64,000 bases of DNA, from the NCBI RefSeq assembly GCF_004366795.1, contig NZ_SORF01000003.1:1-64000 (forward strand), read 5' to 3'. Positions 54,164 through 62,789 of this stretch are shown in pieces. Below the pieces are notes generated by a model. That model searched no databases and had not been told where the DNA came from. It saw only the letters and a list, made by a program, of their open reading frames with translations. Both the position numbers and the translations under genes were made by a program. The number at the start of each line of letters is the position of its first letter. Position 1 is the first letter of the stretch. The DNA is from Alicyclobacillus sacchari (lineage in GTDB: Bacteria; Bacillota; Bacilli; Alicyclobacillales; Alicyclobacillaceae).

Positions 54164-55540
54164 CTACGACACCGGAATCCCTGGTATGGCTTCCACCATC
54201 TCGCGCCACGTCAGGTATTTGCGCTCGATATCCTCTTCCACCAAGCGGCTCCCTCGTTGCACCTCGATAAATTGCATGCCCGAGCGCGTGCGTATGGCGT
54301 GCCACGTGCCTTGATCGACACGCACCACGTCACCAGCGCGAACGCGGTGCCAACGCCCATCGAGTATGACCTCACCCTCGCCCTCGATGATGGTCCAGAT
54401 CTCCTCGCGCCAAGCGTGACGATGATAGCTGAGATTGCGCCCGGCGTGAAGATCAATGCACTTGGTCAGGACTTCCGTGCTGTCGAGAAACTTTTGATAG
54501 TCGATCACGCGGTACGTTCCCCACAGGCGCTCTTCAAACATCGGTCGATTCTGAATGGGACCCACGACGTCTTTGAGGGAAGCCGACATCGTCTTGTCCG
54601 CCGCAAGTATCCCGTCAGGCGTCGCGACGACCATCATGTCGCGCAAACCGATGGCGACGACCGGAATACCAAGCTCGTTGACGACGTGCGTACCTTCGCA
54701 TTGAGATAAGATGGCCTGTCCGACGCCCTCGTTTTCCATTTGTTCGGACAGCGATGACCACGTGCCGAGATCGGACCACATGCCGCGGTACGGATGGACT
54801 ACAATCGATTGCAGCTGCTCGACGACTTCGTAATCGAAACTGCGCTTCGGAAAGGCATGGAAGTCGTTGTGGGCATCCTCATACGTCGCAGGCAAACCAC
54901 GCTTGTTCAGCAAATTGATAAGCGTTCGCGGCAAGAAACAGAAGACACCGCAGTTCCAAAGAGCGCCTTCCCGAATCAATCGCCGCGCCGTCTCCTGATC
55001 TGGCTTCTCCACGAAACGGCGCACCTTCAGGACACCATTCAGGCTCACGGCATCCGGCACGATATAGCCAAACTTGCTGGTTGGTTCCGTTGGCTGGACA
55101 CCCATCAACGCCATATCCGCACCACCGTCCTGCAATAACGAGGAAAGGCGCTGAATCTCCTGAAAATAGTGGTCATCGACGAAGTGATCGACCGGGCATA
55201 CGGCGACTGGCTCGTCCAGTTCGACACCGCAACGGTCGACAAGGTGGAGGATGGACAGCGAGATTGCGGCAAACGTGTCACGGCGCTCCGGCTCTTCGAT
55301 CACGCCGATCTCGCCGATTTGGGCGTGAATGATCTCCGTCTGCACTTTCGACGCGCACACATGCACCTGATGTGGCGCGAGCCCGCAATCGCCAATCTGT
55401 CGCCACACTCGCTGCAGCATCGACTCGAGCCCGGATTCGTTTCGCGACGACAGAACGCGCAGGAACTGCTTCGAACGAACGTCGTTAGACATCGGCCACA
55501 ACCGCTTACCTGAACCTCCGCTCAACAACACCAGTCTCAT
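54164..55540 (-). CDS. Mannose-1-phosphate guanylyltransferase with C-terminal cupin
   Basis: About 458 residues of the ManC/AlgA type. The N-terminal nucleotidyltransferase begins LLSGGSGKRLWP, with FVEKP and the C-P-V-D-H metal region; the C-terminal cupin (NLSYHRHAWREEIWTIIEGEG) is the mannose-6-phosphate isomerase domain. It makes GDP-mannose for glycans. The ATG at 55540 is 10 bases from GGAGG. No other polysaccharide gene is adjacent. Confidence 0.92.
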   Translation of the reverse strand: MRLVLLSGGSGKRLWPMSNDVRSKQFLRVLSSRNESGLESMLQRVWRQIGDCGLAPHQVHVCASKVQTEIIHAQIGEIGVIEEPERRDTFAAISLSILHLVDRCGVELDEPVAVCPVDHFVDDHYFQEIQRLSSLLQDGGADMALMGVQPTEPTSKFGYIVPDAVSLNGVLKVRRFVEKPDQETARRLIREGALWNCGVFCFLPRTLINLLNKRGLPATYEDAHNDFHAFPKRSFDYEVVEQLQSIVVHPYRGMWSDLGTWSSLSEQMENEGVGQAILSQCEGTHVVNELGIPVVAIGLRDMMVVATPDGILAADKTMSASLKDVVGPIQNRPMFEERLWGTYRVIDYQKFLDSTEVLTKCIDLHAGRNLSYHRHAWREEIWTIIEGEGEVILDGRWHRVRAGDVVRVDQGTWHAIRTRSGMQFIEVQRGSRLVEEDIERKYLTWREMVEAIPGIPVS

Positions 55541-55576
55541 CGTCAACACTCCTCCACCGAAGTCTGGACACACATC

Positions 55577-55607
55577 GCCCGGCCGCAAGATTCTCTTGCA
55601 ACCGGGC
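55577..55607 (-). other. Hairpin between the MFS and mannose genes
   Basis: GCCCGG...GCAAGA and TCTTGC...CCGGGC form an interrupted 12-bp stem. No T run follows on either strand, so it is at best a weak terminator for the MFS gene. Confidence 0.4.
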
Positions 55608-55672
55608 GCTGTCCAAAGTTCCCATCATTACTATAAAGGACGTCCATAGATACGTCCATCCGCATGGCAGTT

Positions 55673-57400
55673 TTACTTGGCCATGTTCGTCTGACCTGAC
55701 GGCGGCGTGTCGAGGTGCACAACATGCTTTCCACGAGCCGCCGATGCAATGGCGCCGATGACCATGAGTGCTGCGGAAATATAAAACGCCATGGCCAAGC
55801 CTGTATGAAATGGATCGGAAATCAGACTCGGGAAGAACTGTTTGCCCGTGAGCAGAGTAGCCTGGCTATGCGGCAAGACGTGCAGGATGTTCAGACCAGA
55901 CGGGCCGAGCAAGGTCTGCAGAGGGTTGTAGCCAAGTAGCGCAGCAAACAAGGACGATGTCGGCGGCAGACTGGCGACTGCGTCCGCTGCACGCATCGGC
56001 ACGCCGTGCGCCGAGAGTCCCGAAGCGAGTGCAGACGGCAACTGTGAAGACAAGCCGGCGATGACGATGGAGAAGAAGATGCCCATGCTCATCATCTGGC
56101 CGGCATTCATGAAGGTGGAACGCATACCCGAAGCCGCACCGCGATAACGAGCTGGCACGGAACTCATGATGGCCGCGCTGTTCGGCGACGAAAACAGCCC
56201 CATGCCGACGCCGACGATGAAGATGTACGTCCAGAACAGCCAGTGGTTAAAGTTCACAGGCAAGGTCGCAAGCAAGATGAAGCCAATCGCGCTGACGATT
56301 AGCCCCCCGGTCGCAAACGCCTTGGCGCCAAATCGGTCGGAGAGGTAGCCACTGATTGGCCCTGCCGCGAGAAAGCCGACGATTTGGGGGAGTGTGTACA
56401 AGCCGGCGATGAGCGGTGTGTTCTCATACGACACACCATGCAACGGCAGAAAGATACCTTGTAGCCAGATGATGAGCATGAAGCTGAGACCACCGCGTGC
56501 CAAGGCGCCCGCAAAGAGCGCGATATTGCCAAACGTAAAGGCCCGGATGCGGAACAAACCGAGATGAAAAAGTGGCTGCTTGACGCGCTGCTCGACGATG
56601 CCAAAGACCAACAACATGACGACGCCGACAGCCAGGCACGCGATGACAAACGGCGAACGCCACCCCATCGCGTGTCCCCCATAGGGCATGATGCCGTATG
56701 TGAGTCCAAGCATGATGCCGAGCACACCAAGGGCGAGGGTGAGATTGCCTGTAACGTCCAGGTGCTCACCCCGTTGCGGTGCAGTGACTTCGCGCAGGGC
56801 GACATACGCCCAAATCGTCCCCGCGATGCCGATCGGAACGTTGACCAAGAACACATACCGCCAGTTCCCGGTGGAAGCGAGGAACCCCCCGACCACCAGG
56901 CCCACGACACTGCCTGCCACGGACGCAATCTGATTCAGTCCGAGCGCCAAGCCTCGCTGATTGGCCGGAAACGCGTCGGTCAAAATGGCGGCGCTGTTCG
57001 AGAACAAAAACGCACCGCCAATCCCTTGGATGACGCGGAACACAATCAGCTCGATTTCCCCCGCCATGCCCTTGCTCCACGTCAGGGCACAGAGTATGGA
57101 ACCTATGGTGAAGACCAGGAATCCTAGGTTGTACAGCCGAACGCGGCCAAACATATCCGACAGGCGACCAAACGTCACCAGGAGGACCGTCGTGGCGACA
57201 TTAAAGCCGAGCAGCACCCACAGCAACAGTCCAGTTTGCCCGCCCTGCAATGGATTGACCGAAAGACCGGAGAAAATCACCGGCAAAGCAATGATTAAAA
57301 TCGTGCCGTTAATGGAAGCCATCAACACGCCAAGCGTCGTGTTCGAAAGCGCGATCCACTTGTACATATCGCGCGATCGCGCTGCATCTACTTGTTGCAA
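55673..57400 (-). CDS. DHA2-family MFS transporter
   Basis: 575 residues with about 14 membrane helices. The antiporter motif C region reads VAGSVVGLVVGGFLAS and motif A is GRLSDMFGRVR. It is longer than the pump at 19628 and only distantly similar. The start is a TTG at 57400 with GGGAGG 9 bases upstream. It follows the MerR gene by 21 bases, so that protein probably controls it in response to a transported compound. Confidence 0.9.
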   Translation of the reverse strand: MQQVDAARSRDMYKWIALSNTTLGVLMASINGTILIIALPVIFSGLSVNPLQGGQTGLLLWVLLGFNVATTVLLVTFGRLSDMFGRVRLYNLGFLVFTIGSILCALTWSKGMAGEIELIVFRVIQGIGGAFLFSNSAAILTDAFPANQRGLALGLNQIASVAGSVVGLVVGGFLASTGNWRYVFLVNVPIGIAGTIWAYVALREVTAPQRGEHLDVTGNLTLALGVLGIMLGLTYGIMPYGGHAMGWRSPFVIACLAVGVVMLLVFGIVEQRVKQPLFHLGLFRIRAFTFGNIALFAGALARGGLSFMLIIWLQGIFLPLHGVSYENTPLIAGLYTLPQIVGFLAAGPISGYLSDRFGAKAFATGGLIVSAIGFILLATLPVNFNHWLFWTYIFIVGVGMGLFSSPNSAAIMSSVPARYRGAASGMRSTFMNAGQMMSMGIFFSIVIAGLSSQLPSALASGLSAHGVPMRAADAVASLPPTSSLFAALLGYNPLQTLLGPSGLNILHVLPHSQATLLTGKQFFPSLISDPFHTGLAMAFYISAALMVIGAIASAARGKHVVHLDTPPSGQTNMAK

Positions 57401-57421
57401 TGTAGCATTCCTCCCGCTGAT

Positions 57422-57865
57422 TCAAAGCTCATCGGCCTGTTGCCGATGTTTCGCGAGCTTCTCCTGAATTCGCATCAGGCGATCGCGATAGCGTTGCCGC
57501 ATGGCCTCCAGTCGTTCCACTTTTTCGTCAATATGCGTGACGACCGTCTCCAACAGTTGAATGGAATGCTCCAAGATGTCCATACGGACCTCCGGCTCGA
57601 CACCAGCCTCCAGTTGTAGGCGATATCCTTGCAACACGTCTTCCACGTCCATCACTTCGCGAATTTCTTGCAAGGTATAGCCCAACACGTCACGCAAACG
57701 CAGGATTTGTTCCAACCGATTGATGGTGTCCTCGTCATACACGCGATGGCCCCCTGGTGTGCGCTGCACCGGTGGGATCAAACCAACTTCCTCGTAATAA
57801 TGCAATGTCCGCGTCGTGATCCCCAGTCTTTGCGCAACCGCCTCCACCGACCAATCCTTTCCCAT
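57422..57865 (-). CDS. MerR-family regulator
   Basis: 147 residues: a winged-helix DNA-binding domain (VAQRLGITTRTLHYYEEVGLIPP, with R-T-P-G-G-H-R-V-Y), a long coiled helix and a C-terminal region without the Cys ligands of metal sensors. It probably responds to a drug or organic compound. GGGAGG precedes the ATG. Upstream, TTGACG and TATAGC (minus strand, about 57904-57930) are too close for a standard promoter, so the control site is not settled. Confidence 0.92.
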   Translation of the reverse strand: MGKDWSVEAVAQRLGITTRTLHYYEEVGLIPPVQRTPGGHRVYDEDTINRLEQILRLRDVLGYTLQEIREVMDVEDVLQGYRLQLEAGVEPEVRMDILEHSIQLLETVVTHIDEKVERLEAMRQRYRDRLMRIQEKLAKHRQQADEL

Positions 57866-57948
57866 TGCCGTCCTCCCTTCCGAACCATCTCACCCCATCG
57901 ATGCTATACCTCCACAAACCAAACGTCAACGTAAGGATTTGATTTATG

Positions 57949-57979
57949 CAAAATAAAAGGCGGGAGCCTATGCCCCGCC
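57949..57979 (-). terminator. Terminator after the penicillin-binding protein gene
   Basis: Minus-strand GGCGGGG and CTCCCGCC pair around a small loop (57959-57979), followed by TTTTATTTTGC. Confidence 0.82.
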
Positions 57980-58020
57980 TCGTTCATCCATTTTCGATAC
58001 ATCCGCGCGATCGCGCTGGG

Positions 58021-60681
58021 TTACGCGCCGTTGCCACTGGCAGCGGCGTTCGCCTGTGCAGAACCGTTAGCCAAGGCCACATGATTCGTCTGTACACTGC
58101 CATTACTCGTGTTTGGCGGCAAACCTGCTCCCGTGCCGACGACGTTGCTTCCTAATGCACCACCGGCACCTTTCCCATGACCAGGCCCTCCATTGTTCAA
58201 GTGGCCCGGCGGCGCTGGTGGCGAAGGCGGCGCAACAGGCGTTGGTGCCGTCGTGTTCACCGTGTTATTGGAGACCGTATTCGTGCCTCCGCCACCCGCG
58301 GTATTCGTTCCGTTGTTCGGGAATATCGCGTTTCCTGGCGTATTGTTCGCCGTCCCGTTTCCCGTGAGTGGACCCGTCGTGTTGCCTGGCCCGACGCCAT
58401 TCGTCGCGTTGCCCGGCCCAACGGATGACCCCGCGCCCGTCGCCACAGAGACGGACACCGGTTGTCCAACATCTTGCCCCGTCTGCTGACTGGTCGCCTG
58501 CACGGTGTAGACGTACGATTCACCAGGCTGCACTGAGCTGTCCGTCAGGCTGGTGGACGTTGTCTGGGCAACCGGCACCGTCTCGTCAGATCCGCTCGTC
58601 GATACGCGCGTAATCACATAGGTCACAGGCGAGGAAAAGCTGCCGGACCAGTTCAGCGAGACCGTGTTGTTCGCCGCGTTATACGTCGCATGCAGGCCCG
58701 AAATGCTGTTGGTCGGCGTCGGATTCTTTGCTGGCGCCGTCGTTCCGACGTAATTGACGCCTGCTGCGGTGCCCGTGATGTACGGATACGGACCTTCCGG
58801 GAACTGCTGTGCCTGCTCATTCTGCAACGCCAGGGCGATAATATCATGAAAAATTTGCGCTGCATTGGCAGACGGATCGACCGGCGACATGGTCATGTGG
58901 TACTCGTCGTTGGATTCGTCGTAACCGATGTGGATACTGCCAACCAAAGTCGGCGTATACCCATCAAACCAGCCGTCCCGAACCCAGTTGGGGTGGGATC
59001 CGACAAGCCCGCTGTCATACTGCACCGTCCCCGTCTTACCAGCCACGCCCCAGCCTGGTAGTTTGGCCGACTGACCTGTACCAAAATCGACGACATCCTG
59101 CATCAACCGGGTCATATCAGAGGCGGTTTGCGCACTCATAACCTGATTTTGCTGCGGACCTTCGTGATAAATGATGCCTCCCTGCGCATTGACAATTCGA
59201 TTGATCAAATACGGCTGCGAGTGAATGCCGTTGTTATCGAATGCGGTGTACGCCCCCGCCATCTCCATGGGTGTCACGCCATTGACGAGACCGCCGATGG
59301 CAATGCCTAAGTGCTCATAGTCCTTGCTCGTCAAGGGGATGCCATCCGCCTTTGCCATATTTGCACCCGTGCTAATGCCTATCTGTTGCAAAAGCCATAC
59401 AGATGCGACGTTCTGCGACCACTCCAGTCCATATTGCAGCGTCACTCGCGTCGGGCCGCCAACCTCCCAGTTTTGCGGCTCGTACCCACCCCCGAAGTCC
59501 TGGGGTTGGTTGTCTAAAATCGACGTGTACGTCCAATTTCCCGTCTGCAGGGCAGGCGCATAATCCATGATAGGCTTAATGGACGATCCCGGTGAACTCG
59601 CCTGGTAAACGCGATCAAGCCCAAGCGGTACATACCCTTGCTTACGGGAACCCGCTGCACCTAAGATGCCACCCGTCTTCGGATCGACAAACACGGCTGC
59701 GCCTTCAACGACGGTGCCCGTCGTCGCGCCAGGAAAATCAGAGTCATACTTACCGCTCCAGAACACTTCGTTAATTGCGTTCTGCACGGCAGGATCAATC
59801 GTTGTATAAATCTTGAGCCCACCCTGCATCACTTCGCTGGGCGGGATACCATGGCGATTGAGATAGTCGAGCAAGAAGTTCGTCAGAAGCGGATCGCTGC
59901 TCCAGCCATCGCCTGGGAACGAGTGAAACGATACCCCGAGCGGCTGCTTGGCCGCCGCCTCTGCCTGCGCCTCCGTGATGTAACCGTAGTGCACCATGTT
60001 CTGCAGAACTTGGTTGCGCCGTTCCAGAGCGGCCTTTGGATGCTGCAGCGGATCGTATGCACTCGGAGCTTGAGGCAGGCCGGCAAGCAAGGCGGCATCG
60101 GCCAGCGTCAACTTGTCAGGCTCCTTCTTTAAGTCGATGCCGAAGTAGCGCAACGCCGCTTGTTCAATGCCAATGCTACTTTCTCCGAGCGGAATGCGAT
60201 TCAGGTACATCGCCAAGATTTCCTGCTTCGTAAAGTTGCGCTCGATCTGCAAACCGAGTGCAATCTGCTTGAACTTGCGCGAAAACGTCTTTTGATCCGT
60301 CAAGTACGTGATTTTTGCCAACTGCTCAGGAATCGTGCTGGCCCCCTGGGCCAGGCTTCCCGAAGAGAGATCGACGAACAACGAACGAAAAATGGAACGG
60401 ATGTCGATCCCGGAGTTCGTCCAAAACGTGTGATCCTCCGTCGCAACAATCGCGTCCTGTACGTTCTTCGGTATCTGGTTGTACGTCAAATCGGTGTTTG
60501 GCGAGCCAAGCGACATCAGCCGGCTGCCATCCTCCGCATACACAACGGAAGGCTGGTGCACTTCCTCCAAAACACCTGGTTGAAACGGGGTCATCCGCAC
60601 CGCCAAATAAAAACCGGCGCCCACCAAAACAATGAGCAGGATGACAGACGCCGTGACAATCGAGATCCATCGACGGACCAA
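58021..60681 (-). CDS. Class A penicillin-binding protein with altered GT51 motifs
   Basis: 886 residues: one N-terminal membrane anchor, a GT51 transglycosylase domain (about 45-230), a transpeptidase domain, a fibronectin-III-like domain and a long tail rich in Gly, Asn, Thr and Pro. Transpeptidase motifs are intact (SSIK, SQN, KTGT). In the GT51 domain the first catalytic Glu is present (Glu82 in TEDHTF), but the second, in the R-K-x-x-E motif, is Gln139 (RKFKQ, codon at 60265-60267), and the usual T-Q-Q is P-E-Q. The start is a TTG at 60681, 8 bases after GGAGG. Confidence 0.92.
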   Translation of the reverse strand: MVRRWISIVTASVILLIVLVGAGFYLAVRMTPFQPGVLEEVHQPSVVYAEDGSRLMSLGSPNTDLTYNQIPKNVQDAIVATEDHTFWTNSGIDIRSIFRSLFVDLSSGSLAQGASTIPEQLAKITYLTDQKTFSRKFKQIALGLQIERNFTKQEILAMYLNRIPLGESSIGIEQAALRYFGIDLKKEPDKLTLADAALLAGLPQAPSAYDPLQHPKAALERRNQVLQNMVHYGYITEAQAEAAAKQPLGVSFHSFPGDGWSSDPLLTNFLLDYLNRHGIPPSEVMQGGLKIYTTIDPAVQNAINEVFWSGKYDSDFPGATTGTVVEGAAVFVDPKTGGILGAAGSRKQGYVPLGLDRVYQASSPGSSIKPIMDYAPALQTGNWTYTSILDNQPQDFGGGYEPQNWEVGGPTRVTLQYGLEWSQNVASVWLLQQIGISTGANMAKADGIPLTSKDYEHLGIAIGGLVNGVTPMEMAGAYTAFDNNGIHSQPYLINRIVNAQGGIIYHEGPQQNQVMSAQTASDMTRLMQDVVDFGTGQSAKLPGWGVAGKTGTVQYDSGLVGSHPNWVRDGWFDGYTPTLVGSIHIGYDESNDEYHMTMSPVDPSANAAQIFHDIIALALQNEQAQQFPEGPYPYITGTAAGVNYVGTTAPAKNPTPTNSISGLHATYNAANNTVSLNWSGSFSSPVTYVITRVSTSGSDETVPVAQTTSTSLTDSSVQPGESYVYTVQATSQQTGQDVGQPVSVSVATGAGSSVGPGNATNGVGPGNTTGPLTGNGTANNTPGNAIFPNNGTNTAGGGGTNTVSNNTVNTTAPTPVAPPSPPAPPGHLNNGGPGHGKGAGGALGSNVVGTGAGLPPNTSNGSVQTNHVALANGSAQANAAASGNGA

Positions 60682-60800
60682 CGACGACACCTCCAATGGT
60701 TCTGTGTCCAATCTGCGTCCCGACAGTTCTCAATCTGTATGCCAAAAGATGACGTTTCTTGCCTGTTTCCGTGCCTGAGCAGACTGCAAACGTGCGTGGG

Positions 60801-62003
60801 TTACAGCCGTTTTAGACGCCAGGTCAGCTTGGGCTTGGCAATGGCCGCACTTGTTCGGACAGGGACGCTAAGTTGTTGATATCCTATCGTGACATTCAAC
60901 GTGCCAATCAACGCATTTGCAGGGATGGCGTCAGGCATCGTGCGGCTCTTAAACGACTGCGAGACAGGCATGCCTCCCCAGCCAATGGCTTGTGCAGATT
61001 GCGCTGCCGTGAGAGAAACCGGCTGCGCCCAGGCCGCATTGAGCGTACCTACCTGCGCACCTGCTTGCAAGAGGTTGACGGGTCGCAGAGCCTTTTTCGC
61101 ATCTTGGGCAATGCGAACACTTGCCGACAAAGCCTCATCCAACTCCTGCGCACCTTTTTGCCCAAGCACCGCCCCGACAATTAACACGTTTTGATTCGCC
61201 ACCGTCTTTTGTGCGGCAAAGACAAAGCAGCCCCCTGCCTCGAGCGTACTGCCTGTCTTGCCACCAATGATGGTACCGTGGCCCACCTGCGAATCGACGT
61301 TGTAGACAAGCCCTGCCACTGGCAGCACCGCCTGCGGCTCGCTGACAATCTGACGAAACACCGGATTTTCCATTGCCTTTGCAAATAACTTCATCTGATC
61401 CTCGGCATCGCTCTGGCTCGCCGGCGAATAGCCTGTCGGATCCGCGTAGTGGGTATTTTTCATAGCCATCTTCGCGGCCGTCTCGTTCATCTCTTTGACG
61501 AACGCGGCCTGTGAACCGTCACACCATTTGGCAAGCATCGAACCCATGTTGTTGCCCGATGGCAACATCAGGCCTTCCAACGCCTGGTATTCGCTCAATT
61601 GCTCGCCCGCAGCCACCTTCACCACAGACTCTCCTAAAGCGTTGTCCTGTGTGTAGGTCTTCACGTCAGCCGGCGTCACCGTGATTGAAGGACCTTGCTG
61701 GCCGAGTTGCAAAGGATGCTTCTGCAATACGAGGTAGGCCGTCATCACCTTGGTTACACTGGCGATGGGCACAGGCGCCTGCACGCCTGAGGTGCCAAAA
61801 CTGCCGATCCCAACCGCTTCGAGTGCGGCTTGTCCCTGCGTCGGCCACTGGATGTTCGGCGCGGGACCAGCGACTTTGGCCGGAAGCGCCGCAAGAACGT
61901 CAGCGGACGGCTTGGGCACGGGTCTCACCAACTGTACGATCGGGACGGCGATGATAATCAGGACGATCACGACGGTTATCACAATTCCGCGGATACTACG
62001 CAC
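60801..62003 (-). CDS. Serine-type D-Ala-D-Ala carboxypeptidase (DacA/DacF family)
   Basis: About 400 residues. An N-terminal membrane anchor, then the S11 peptidase domain with SVTK (about residues 82-85), SGNN and KTGS motifs, and a C-terminal beta domain. It trims the stem pentapeptide of peptidoglycan. The GTG at 62003 is chosen because AGGAGG abuts the ATG at 62009. It lies 120 bases upstream of the penicillin-binding protein gene, in the same direction. Confidence 0.92.
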   Translation of the reverse strand: MRSIRGIVITVVIVLIIIAVPIVQLVRPVPKPSADVLAALPAKVAGPAPNIQWPTQGQAALEAVGIGSFGTSGVQAPVPIASVTKVMTAYLVLQKHPLQLGQQGPSITVTPADVKTYTQDNALGESVVKVAAGEQLSEYQALEGLMLPSGNNMGSMLAKWCDGSQAAFVKEMNETAAKMAMKNTHYADPTGYSPASQSDAEDQMKLFAKAMENPVFRQIVSEPQAVLPVAGLVYNVDSQVGHGTIIGGKTGSTLEAGGCFVFAAQKTVANQNVLIVGAVLGQKGAQELDEALSASVRIAQDAKKALRPVNLLQAGAQVGTLNAAWAQPVSLTAAQSAQAIGWGGMPVSQSFKSRTMPDAIPANALIGTLNVTIGYQQLSVPVRTSAAIAKPKLTWRLKRL

Positions 62004-62042
62004 AAACATCCTCCTAATACGAAATCACGCGATATACTCGCT

Positions 62043-62534
62043 TCACGACATGGCGTGCTCAACCTGCTGGCTCAGTAGCCGGCGATACCGTACATACATG
62101 GCGATTCGCCAAGGCACAAGCATGCCAAACGCCAAACAGAAAAACAGTGAGCCTGTCTGATACACATCCACATAGTTCTCGACAACGCTATGGAGCGCGA
62201 TACGCACCACCAAAAGCCCCAACAAGATATAAATAAACGCGCGCGAGCGCTTCAAATAGATACCGTCCTCCCCCACATAAAAGTGGGACGTTGCAATCAG
62301 CGGATAGCTGAACAAGCAGCCTGCACAGATCGCCGCCAACGCATAGAGAACCGGTTCGCGCGTGAACGGAAACACGTACATCAAAAATCCTGTGCTCATC
62401 GCCACTGGCGGAATGAGAATCTTGCGAGCGTTGGTGGGCCGTTTCCCGGCACGCAGACGCACGAAAATTACCGTCAGAGCAAAAACCACCGCAACGGCGG
62501 TCCCAATGAGCGTCGTGGCCTGGTTGTGATTCAC
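62043..62534 (-). CDS. CcdC-like membrane protein
   Basis: 163 residues with about four membrane segments; the layout (KILIPPVAMSTGFLMYVFP, then SHFYVGEDGIYLKRSRAFIYIL) resembles CcdC/DUF1453. The role of CcdC in cytochrome c maturation is not established. The start is a GTG at 62534 behind GGGGGAG. It precedes the carboxypeptidase gene by 39 bases and may be in the same operon. Confidence 0.82.
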   Translation of the reverse strand: MNHNQATTLIGTAVAVVFALTVIFVRLRAGKRPTNARKILIPPVAMSTGFLMYVFPFTREPVLYALAAICAGCLFSYPLIATSHFYVGEDGIYLKRSRAFIYILLGLLVVRIALHSVVENYVDVYQTGSLFFCLAFGMLVPWRIAMYVRYRRLLSQQVEHAMS

Positions 62535-62714
62535 ACTCTCCCCCTCGCCTTCTTGGAATCGCTGCAATCTCGTCGCAGCCAACTCAGAATAGAAACTACG
62601 AGAGAGTATACCATCAATTTCTCAACACGTTCTTGAACGCTGTTCTACAAAACTTCGACAAATGCCTGGAAATTCGGTGGAATACAGTGGCCGTCTGCCA
62701 ACCCCGGACACAGT

Positions 62715-62742
62715 TTGCAAAATTTATTTTGGTTGCTAAACT
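62715..62742 (+). promoter_or_regulatory. Possible promoter of the MMPL gene
   Basis: TTGCAA (62715-62720) and TAAACT (62737-62742) are separated by 16 bases, about 48 bases before the GTG start. The rest of the 62535-62789 divergent gap shows no other feature. Confidence 0.4.
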
Positions 62743-62789
62743 ACGTGGCAGAGTGTCAAATTTCACGACGACTAACGGAGGTCGACATC

